From the NCBI GenBank assembly GCA_900544195.1, contig UQUJ01000074.1:1-13909 (forward strand): a stretch of 13,909 nucleotides of DNA. Reading direction: 5' to 3'. This document shows positions 5,997 through 11,040 of the stretch, in pieces; position 1 is the first letter of the stretch; every line of letters starts with the position of its first letter. Position numbers and translations under genes: made by a program. The notes below the pieces were generated by a model. The model was not told the origin of the DNA. It did not search any database and saw only the letters and a list, made by a program, of their open reading frames with translations. The DNA is from an uncultured Alistipes sp. Lineage in GTDB: Bacteria > Bacteroidota > Bacteroidia > Bacteroidales > UBA932.

Positions 5997-7061
5997 TTAT
6001 TGGTCAAATAGTTCGGTGGCCTGACGGAAAAGCTCGTCGATGGCTTCTTTGTCGCTTTGTGGTTTTGCCTGACGGGGTGAAGGCTCTTTCTTTTCAGATT
6101 TGCTTTCATCCTTCCGTACGATCTTCTTGGTGGAATCTGATGATTTCATTGTGGCGCTGGCAGCCTTTGCGGATTCTGGCGGATTCCGGAAGTTATCCTT
6201 GTCCGAAGTCGAGTCAGTGGAAGGCGAGCCAATGCCCACCATCTGACCTGAGTCCACAGTCTGAATCACGGATGCCGAGTCTGTGTCCACAACCTTGCTT
6301 AAAGAGTCTGTCGCACCTGAAAGTACATGGCGGGTCCAAGGGCGTATGGAAAGCAGAGTCACAAAGGCGATTAAAGCGACAACAGCAAGCCACAACGGCA
6401 GTCTGGATATGTGTTTGATGGCCTCCTTGACCTCAAGCGCGCTTTGGTAACGCCTCGAAGGATCTCTTTGGCAGCATTTCCGGGCCACTTTGGCGTAGGC
6501 CGGACTCAAGCGGTCAATGACGCAGCCAAGCGAGAATATGTCGGTGTGGTAGTCCACGTTGCCTCCGGAAATCAATTCCGGGGATGCATAGACCTGCGTC
6601 CCCGCGGAACCCTTCAGGACGGAATGCGAATCAGAGTCGGAAAGCCCGAAGTCGATGAGTTTGACATTGTTGCCGTTGTAGGTCAGCATGATGTTGGACG
6701 GCTTGAGGTCCCGGTGGACAATCTGCTTGGAATGCATATAGGCCAACGCGTCACATGTCTCATTGATGATCTTTGACGCCAATGTCTTGCTGATCGCTCC
6801 ACGGGGCAGGAGAGTGTCCAGAGAGCAACCGTCCACCCATTCCATCTCGATGCAGTTGCCAAGCGGCGGAATGTTCACGAAACCATAGTACTCACAGATG
6901 TTCGGATGGTCCAATGAATATCCTATCTCGAATTCTTTCCTCAACAGACGCTCATAGACGGCGTCACCGGCATATTCACTTTTCAGAGCCTTATAGATGC
7001 GGAAGCGTCCGTCCTTGTCGGCACGCCAGATCTCGCAGTAACTTTCAGGGTTGCTGCGCAT
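5997..7061 (-). CDS. Hanks-type Ser/Thr protein kinase with one membrane helix, N-terminus uncertain
   Basis: From ATG 7061 the protein has 354 residues. It keeps the kinase essentials: Lys in YKALK (24), the helix-C Glu region KEFEIG, HRDLKPSN (HRD 116-118), DFG (137-139), SPE (160-162), then YQSALEVKEAI. A membrane helix follows (LPLWLAVVALIAFVTLLSI, about 221-239), then a Ser/Thr/Lys-rich extracytoplasmic region ending IDELFRQATELFDQ. It presumably phosphorylates proteins from the inner membrane; substrates are unknown. Sequence that belongs to the kinase (SGFFETPTEAQSPRQGIFEL) continues upstream to about 7121, but no start codon is found there; starting at 7061 cuts into the first strand of the N-lobe. 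Beyond 7121 the minus-strand frame is just the antisense of the neighbouring gene. The last residues look like half of a TPR repeat. Both ends suggest a rearrangement. Confidence 0.8.
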   Translation of the reverse strand: MRSNPESYCEIWRADKDGRFRIYKALKSEYAGDAVYERLLRKEFEIGYSLDHPNICEYYGFVNIPPLGNCIEMEWVDGCSLDTLLPRGAISKTLASKIINETCDALAYMHSKQIVHRDLKPSNIMLTYNGNNVKLIDFGLSDSDSHSVLKGSAGTQVYASPELISGGNVDYHTDIFSLGCVIDRLSPAYAKVARKCCQRDPSRRYQSALEVKEAIKHISRLPLWLAVVALIAFVTLLSIRPWTRHVLSGATDSLSKVVDTDSASVIQTVDSGQMVGIGSPSTDSTSDKDNFRNPPESAKAASATMKSSDSTKKIVRKDESKSEKKEPSPRQAKPQSDKEAIDELFRQATELFDQ

Positions 7062-7076
7062 CAGCTCGAAAATGCC

Positions 7077-8030
7077 TTGTCTCGGGCTTTGAGCCTCTGT
7101 CGGTGTCTCGAAAAATCCGCTGCCGCCGCGCCGCAGTCGGACAACTACGACAAGGCGTTGGACAAGTATGCCTACATCTGTGACTGTTGCGTGGAGATGC
7201 GGGCCAGGGTCGAGTCCGGGCAGAGCATCCAGATGGAGTCGTTGGGCTCGCTTATGGCTGAGCTCTCGTCGCTCAGGAAGACTTTGTCCAACGCTTCGGG
7301 GAAGATGTCGGCGGCGCAGACGGCCCGTTTTGAGGCAATCAAGGTGAGGTATCTGCAAGGGATGATGGCTTTCGGGAAGAAGCCGGACAGACCGAAGTTC
7401 ATTTCGATTCAGAAGATAAGCCCTGTCACTGAGCCTGTCGAAGTGACCTCTAAGACACGTCAAGCAGTGTCGCTACGATGGTTGGTGGGCCCCGTCGAAC
7501 CACAGGCTCAGCGACCAGAACTAGTGGCTCAGCGACTTGAAGGGAAAAAACAGCACCGGAAGGAAGGACTCAGGTTGGCCGTCCTTGCCGATGCCGGAAT
7601 ATTCCCGACCCCATCCTATGGTGCGATGGCGGTGGCGACTTGGAAAGGCATCGGCGCATACGTCAACTATCGGAGTGATTTCCGGAAGAATGAATATTCC
7701 TACACATGCACCAGCGATGGTGACACTGAATATGGCCGCATCTGGACCACAGGGAAGTCCCGTGCAGACCGTACCATGATCACCGCCGGTCTCGCCATGT
7801 TCACTTCCCGTCGTTTCGGATTCTTTGCCGGAGCCGGTGTGACATCTTACACTCGCTGTTGGGAGGACGTTTCCGGTCAGTGGGCCAAAGTGGAGGACAA
7901 GTCATTCAAAAGTCCGGCGGCCGATGTGGGATTGTTCCTGACATTCAGCCCGTTGATACTGTCCGTGGGTGTCACGTCGGATTTTTCCGGCCATGCTGAT
8001 CTTCAATTCGCCGTCGGAGTCTTTTTCTAG
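7077..8030 (+). CDS. 5'-truncated helical/beta-barrel envelope protein, carrying a REP-like insertion
   Basis: The open frame can start at TTG 7077, but up to about 7120 it is antisense to the kinase, so genuine sequence begins near DNYDKALDKYAYICDCC. A helical region follows (about 25-105; SGKMSAAQTARFEAIKVRYL), then a 40-residue stretch encoded by a REP-like repeat (VTEPVEV...). The C-terminal part (about 155-317) has alternating aromatic/Gly strands (GIGAYVNYRSDF, RRFGFFAGAGVTSYTRCWED, SAGV-like strands) and ends in FAVGVFF, as in small Bacteroidales outer-membrane beta-barrels ending in an aromatic residue. There is no signal peptide, so the protein as encoded cannot be exported; the gene is probably broken or is the detached 3' part of the kinase gene. 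I know no function for the barrel. Confidence 0.6.
   Translation: MSRALSLCRCLEKSAAAAPQSDNYDKALDKYAYICDCCVEMRARVESGQSIQMESLGSLMAELSSLRKTLSNASGKMSAAQTARFEAIKVRYLQGMMAFGKKPDRPKFISIQKISPVTEPVEVTSKTRQAVSLRWLVGPVEPQAQRPELVAQRLEGKKQHRKEGLRLAVLADAGIFPTPSYGAMAVATWKGIGAYVNYRSDFRKNEYSYTCTSDGDTEYGRIWTTGKSRADRTMITAGLAMFTSRRFGFFAGAGVTSYTRCWEDVSGQWAKVEDKSFKSPAADVGLFLTFSPLILSVGVTSDFSGHADLQFAVGVFF
7421..7537. repeat. REP-like palindromic element inside the barrel gene
   Basis: GTCACT (7425-7430) and AGTGAC (7442-7447) form a palindrome around GAGCCTGTCGA. This is the core of a repeat that often yields the peptide TEPVEV in Bacteroidetes and other genomes. A second, inverted GTCGAACCACAGGCTCAGCGA block follows at about 7494-7514, and GGCTCAGCGAC recurs at 7505-7515 and 7526-7536. 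The element keeps the reading frame open and adds about 40 residues. Confidence 0.7.
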
Positions 8031-8094
8031 AGGTGTCTTTTTTGCGACGTTTTTGGGCATATTCGTTCCCCAAGAACTCCAGAAGCTCCTCTTC

Positions 8095-8122
8095 GGTGAC
8101 AAAAACCGCCTTTGTCGTCACC
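8095..8122. terminator. Hairpin between convergent genes
   Basis: GGTGAC (8095-8100) pairs with GTCACC (8117-8122), and the overlapping GACAAA/TTTGTC offers an alternative inner stem. It lies between the stop of the barrel gene (plus) and the stop of the 189-residue gene (minus). It may serve both, although no long T-run follows. Confidence 0.4.
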
Positions 8123-8135
8123 GGAGAATCCCATC

Positions 8136-8705
8136 TCAAAGTGTCTTCAGATGATTGAGCCCGCCTTGGCGGCCGGCTATGTAGGACGGAGTGTATTCGC
8201 CGTCCCTAAGGATTCTGGAAATGTAGAGAGGGGAGCCTTTTATGAAGTTGGCGGCCTCAAAGCGGTCTCCTTGCCTGAGTTTGGAGTTGAGGGAGGATTC
8301 TACTTCAAACAGGTAGTCGCCCATGTACTTGAGTGTGACCTTGCGATTGGGATCCCAACCGATCTCAACTCTGGAGTCCGGCGCCAGGTCGCAGGAGTTG
8401 ATGAAGTTGGCCGTGAAGAATCTTGACTGGAACGCCGTAGAATTCTTAATGCTTTCACAGAATGTCTTATAGTCTGTTGAGCCGATATATTTGGCCAGTA
8501 CATCAAGTGTTGTCTGCCGAGGAAGCGGGGTCATGTTGACATAACCCCACATCCTTTTCAGTGTGGAGGCGGAAATTCTTTCAAAGGTCTTGCTTTCAAT
8601 CTCTTGTGCCAGAGAGTAAAAGTCAGTGGATGTCTTGACACTCTTACAGAATCTCTTCTCCACAAGAGACATCAAGTAATTAATTTCCGGGATCTGCCTG
8701 CTCAT
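8136..8705 (-). CDS. Conserved Bacteroidales protein with SASTLKRMWGY motif, possible DNA-binding
   Basis: The 189-residue soluble protein has an N-terminal helical part (about 1-85) with EKRFCKSVKTSTDFYSLA and SASTLKRMWGY, then TTLDVLAKYIGSTDYKTF, and a C-terminal beta-rich part (about 105-189) with SRVEIGWDPNRKVTLKYMGD and SYIAGRQGGL. I recognise this pattern from numerous uncharacterised Bacteroidales proteins; the N-terminal helices resemble a helix-turn-helix (XRE-like) arrangement, but that is a reading of pattern only. No enzyme motif is visible. It starts 12 nt after upp on the same strand, so it is probably co-transcribed from the upp promoter. It faces the kinase/barrel locus convergently. 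The function is not known. Confidence 0.75.
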   Translation of the reverse strand: MSRQIPEINYLMSLVEKRFCKSVKTSTDFYSLAQEIESKTFERISASTLKRMWGYVNMTPLPRQTTLDVLAKYIGSTDYKTFCESIKNSTAFQSRFFTANFINSCDLAPDSRVEIGWDPNRKVTLKYMGDYLFEVESSLNSKLRQGDRFEAANFIKGSPLYISRILRDGEYTPSYIAGRQGGLNHLKTL

Positions 8706-8717
8706 ACAATGGCCTTT

Positions 8718-9347
8718 TTACTTCGTGCCGAAGATTCTGTCTCCGGCGTCACCAAGTCCGGGAATTATGTATGCGTCTTGGTTCAGGCACTCGTCAATCG
8801 CGGCCACGAATATGTCAACGTCCGGATGTTCTTTCTGCACACGGGCGATTCCTTCCGGGGCGGCCACGAGGCACATGAGTCTGATGTTCGAGCATCCGCG
8901 CTCCTTCAGCATCGTCAATGCGTCGCAGGAACTTCCTCCGGTGGCGAGCATCGGGTCGGTCACGATCACGAGACGCTTGTTTATGTCCTCGGGAAGCTTG
9001 CAGTAATAAACCACAGGGATGTGGGTCTTCTCGTCACGGTAAAGTCCTATGTGTCCGACTTTCGCCACGGGAACGAGTGTCTGGAGTCCGTCCACCATGC
9101 CTATGCCGGCGCGGAGAATCGGGACAATGGCGAGCTTGCGGCCGGAAACCTTCTTGGCCGTCATCCTGCAGATAGGGGTCTCTATCTCAATGTCGTCAAG
9201 TGGAAGATCGCGGGTGATCTCATATCCCATCAGAAGGGAAATCTCTTTAAGCAATTCGCGGAAATCCTTGGAACCGGTTTCCTTCTTCCTCATGATAGTC
9301 AGCTTGTGCTGAATCATGGGATGGTCAATAACGTGCACAGTGCTCAT
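8718..9347 (-). CDS. upp: Uracil phosphoribosyltransferase
   Basis: The enzyme makes UMP and pyrophosphate from uracil and PRPP in the cytoplasm (pyrimidine salvage). The 209-residue length is normal for the family. Visible landmarks are the N-terminal VIDHPMIQHKLTIMR, the PILRAGIGM segment (about 76-85), and the PRPP-binding loop VTDPMLATGGSS (129-140). The C-terminal uracil-binding YIIPGLGDAGDRIFGT is also present. All are intact. The ATG at 9347 precedes the conserved HVIDHP start directly. A TAACTTTA at 9371-9364 (minus strand) could be its -7 element, but it is very close to the start and imperfect. Confidence 0.96.
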   Translation of the reverse strand: MSTVHVIDHPMIQHKLTIMRKKETGSKDFRELLKEISLLMGYEITRDLPLDDIEIETPICRMTAKKVSGRKLAIVPILRAGIGMVDGLQTLVPVAKVGHIGLYRDEKTHIPVVYYCKLPEDINKRLVIVTDPMLATGGSSCDALTMLKERGCSNIRLMCLVAAPEGIARVQKEHPDVDIFVAAIDECLNQDAYIIPGLGDAGDRIFGTK

Positions 9348-9455
9348 TGGGTAAAATTTTTCTTAAAGTTACCATATTTTTTCCATTCCTGGGCAATTTT
9401 CGGGAGATTGAGATTTTTCAATCAGCCTGCCAGACGCAATGTCAAAGATAATGAA

Positions 9456-9463
9456 TATCTTTG
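9456..9463 (+). promoter_or_regulatory. Candidate -7 element of the EamA transporter gene
   Basis: TATCTTTG followed by CA is an exact match to TAnnTTTG and typical of Bacteroidetes -7 boxes. No TTG is seen at the expected -33 position. Transcription from here would give a leader of about 80 nt before the ATG at 9551. Confidence 0.45.
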
Positions 9464-9467
9464 CATA

Positions 9468-9529
9468 CTACAAGCATCAAGCGATGAATATTAGATCGAT
9501 CCGATCGATTTCCCCGCCTCGGCTTGTAG
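9468..9529 (+). promoter_or_regulatory. Possible structured leader of the transporter mRNA
   Basis: CTACAAGC (9468-9475) and GCTTGTAG (9522-9529) are perfect 8-nt complements enclosing a 46-nt region that contains GATCGAT twice (9494-9500, 9503-9509). The stem would lie in the 5' leader and end 21 nt before the ATG. No known riboswitch class was recognised. Confidence 0.35.
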
Positions 9530-9550
9530 CTGGTTAGTATAGTAAGTGTC

Positions 9551-10462
9551 ATGTGGTTATCATTAGCGTTCCTGTCGGCGTTCCTGCTTGGATTCTACGA
9601 CTCCTTCAAAAAGGAATCCCTTGGCGGCAATGCCGTCATCCCCGTGCTGTTCCTGAACACATTGTTCTGCTCCCTCATATTCATTCCGTTCATCGCTCTT
9701 TCCTACGGCACCACCGCTCTTGACGGCAGCATCCTCAAGGTTGGTGAATATGGTGGCTGGGCGGTCCAGAAATGGATTCTGCTGAAGAGCGTCATAGTCC
9801 TCAGTTCCTGGACTTTAGGCTACTACGGAATGAAGCATCTTCCGCTCACGATTGTCGGCCCGATCAACGCCACCCGCCCGGTTCTGGTCCTGATAGGTGC
9901 GATGCTGATCTTCGGGGAGAAGCTGAACTGGCTCCAATGGATCGGAGTCCTGCTGGCTGTCGTGTCTTTCTTCATGCTGAGCCGCAGCGGAAAGAGGGAA
10001 GGGATTGATTTCGAGCATAATGTCTGGATCTATGCCGTGGTCGGAGCCGCCATTCTGGGTGCCCTTAGCGGACTCTACGACAAATTCCTGATGGATCCTG
10101 ACGGCCTTGCCATGGACAAGATGTCCGTCCAGAGCTGGTACAACATCTACCAGTGCGGAATGATGGGAGTGATGATGCTTTTCATCTGGTACCCGAACCG
10201 AAAGAGAACCACTCCGTTCCGCTGGCACTGGTCGATCATATTCATCTCCATATTCCTGAGTGCCGCCGACTTTGTCTATCTTTATGCCTTGTCTCTCCCG
10301 GGTGCGATGATCTCAGTCGTCTCGATGATCCGCCGCGGCAGCGTCGTGGTCAGCTTCCTGTTCGCCGCCATCGTCTTCAGGGAGAAGAATCTCCGCAGCA
10401 AAGCCATCGACCTCGCACTTGTCCTCCTCGGAATGGTCTTCCTCTATCTCGGCTCCAGGTAG
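9551..10462 (+). CDS. EamA/DMT-superfamily inner-membrane transporter
   Basis: The 303-residue, very hydrophobic protein has about ten membrane helices arranged as two five-helix halves. Helix 1 is WLSLAFLSAFLLGFYDSF; the end of the first half carries the EamA pattern GPINATRPVLVLIGAMLIFG and EKLNWLQWIGVLLAVVSFF. The second half repeats it with SVVSMIRRGSVVVSFLFAAI, FREKNLRSKAIDLALVLLG and a final MVFLYLG. DMT proteins export or import small metabolites, but the substrate cannot be read from sequence. It is divergent from upp with about 200 bp between them and is followed by a long non-coding stretch; no operon partner is seen. Confidence 0.88.
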   Translation: MWLSLAFLSAFLLGFYDSFKKESLGGNAVIPVLFLNTLFCSLIFIPFIALSYGTTALDGSILKVGEYGGWAVQKWILLKSVIVLSSWTLGYYGMKHLPLTIVGPINATRPVLVLIGAMLIFGEKLNWLQWIGVLLAVVSFFMLSRSGKREGIDFEHNVWIYAVVGAAILGALSGLYDKFLMDPDGLAMDKMSVQSWYNIYQCGMMGVMMLFIWYPNRKRTTPFRWHWSIIFISIFLSAADFVYLYALSLPGAMISVVSMIRRGSVVVSFLFAAIVFREKNLRSKAIDLALVLLGMVFLYLGSR

Positions 10463-10513
10463 TTCGCTCCGGTCGCAGGGTTTGCCGAAGCTTCCAAGTA
10501 CGTTTCGACACCT

Positions 10514-10574
10514 CGACCAGCCCGGTGCGCTACAGGCTTAATGATAGTGGCGCACTGGCTACTATGGTTGGTCG
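10514..10574. repeat. REP-like imperfect hairpin downstream of the transporter
   Basis: CCGGTGCGC (10522-10530) pairs with GCGCACTGG (10550-10558, one G-T), and CGACCA (10514-10519) with TGGTCG (10569-10574). The right side shares GCTACnATGGTTGGT with the element at 7472-7486. It may also terminate the transporter transcript. The following 10575-10818 shows no gene. Confidence 0.6.
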
Positions 10575-10818
10575 CTACGCTTTGCCAGACTCAACGCCCC
10601 GTAGATGCGGGAGAGACTAGGGGTACAGACTTTTCAGCTCTCGCCGAGACTTTTAAGACAGTCTGGTCGGTCTGGGGACGGGTCGTGGCACTTAAGTGGA
10701 TGATAATGAGCCATGTAGCCTCTTTCGTGGTTCTGGTTTTAATACCACGAGAGAGCGCTTCTGCTTGAATATCAGGATTTTATCTGCCACGGTGGGTCGG
10801 CCGACGATGTCGCCATGA

Positions 10819-10961
10819 CGCAAAAGAAATTTCCCATAGCCTCTATGGTTAGAACTATAGGTAGGCATAATAATTCGCAATGCGTTGATAGCGCAAAGAA
10901 ATTTCCCCTTGCCGCAATTTTTGTAACGTGAAAAATTCGGCAAGGGGGAAATTTTTTGCGC
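10819..10961. repeat. Long hairpin element with a half-copy beside it
   Basis: GCGCAAAGAAATTTCCCC..GCCG..AATTTTT (10891-10922) is mirrored by AAAAATT..CGGC..GGGGGAAATTTTTTGCGC (10931-10961). The arms are about 31 bp with an 8-nt loop and only single-base bulges. A related half, CGCAAAAGAAATTTCCC (10819-10835), precedes a separate hairpin CCATAG-cct-CTATGG (10834-10848). It lies between convergent genes and could be a bidirectional terminator or a small non-autonomous palindromic element. Confidence 0.8.
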
Positions 10962-10983
10962 CCACAACAGCAATTATATTGCC

Positions 10984-11016
10984 AAAGAATCCGCCCCGGC
11001 AAGGGACGGATTCTTT
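10984..11016 (-). terminator. Terminator of ppdK
   Basis: AAAGAATCCG (10984-10993) and CGGATTCTTT (11007-11016) form a perfect 10-bp stem with a 13-nt loop, 24 nt after the ppdK stop codon. The outer A/T bases provide the U-rich end on the minus strand. Confidence 0.75.
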
Positions 11017-11040
11017 ATGAATATGTCAGTGAAACTCTAA

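Noticed and set aside
7062..7463. Extended N-terminus of the kinase frame
   Set aside because: Only the part up to about 7121 resembles kinase; beyond that it is the antisense of the barrel gene and is Arg/Leu/His-rich.
8604..9494. 296-codon plus-strand frame across upp
   Set aside because: It is antisense to upp; its translation has no family features.
9515..9550. tRNA-like D-arm wording (GTAGCTGGTTAGTA)
   Set aside because: No acceptor stem, anticodon arm or T-loop (GTTCGA) follows; it is better explained as part of the transporter leader.
10692..10973. 93-codon minus-strand ORF
   Set aside because: It runs through the long hairpins and repeat DNA; the peptide is translated repeat rather than a protein.
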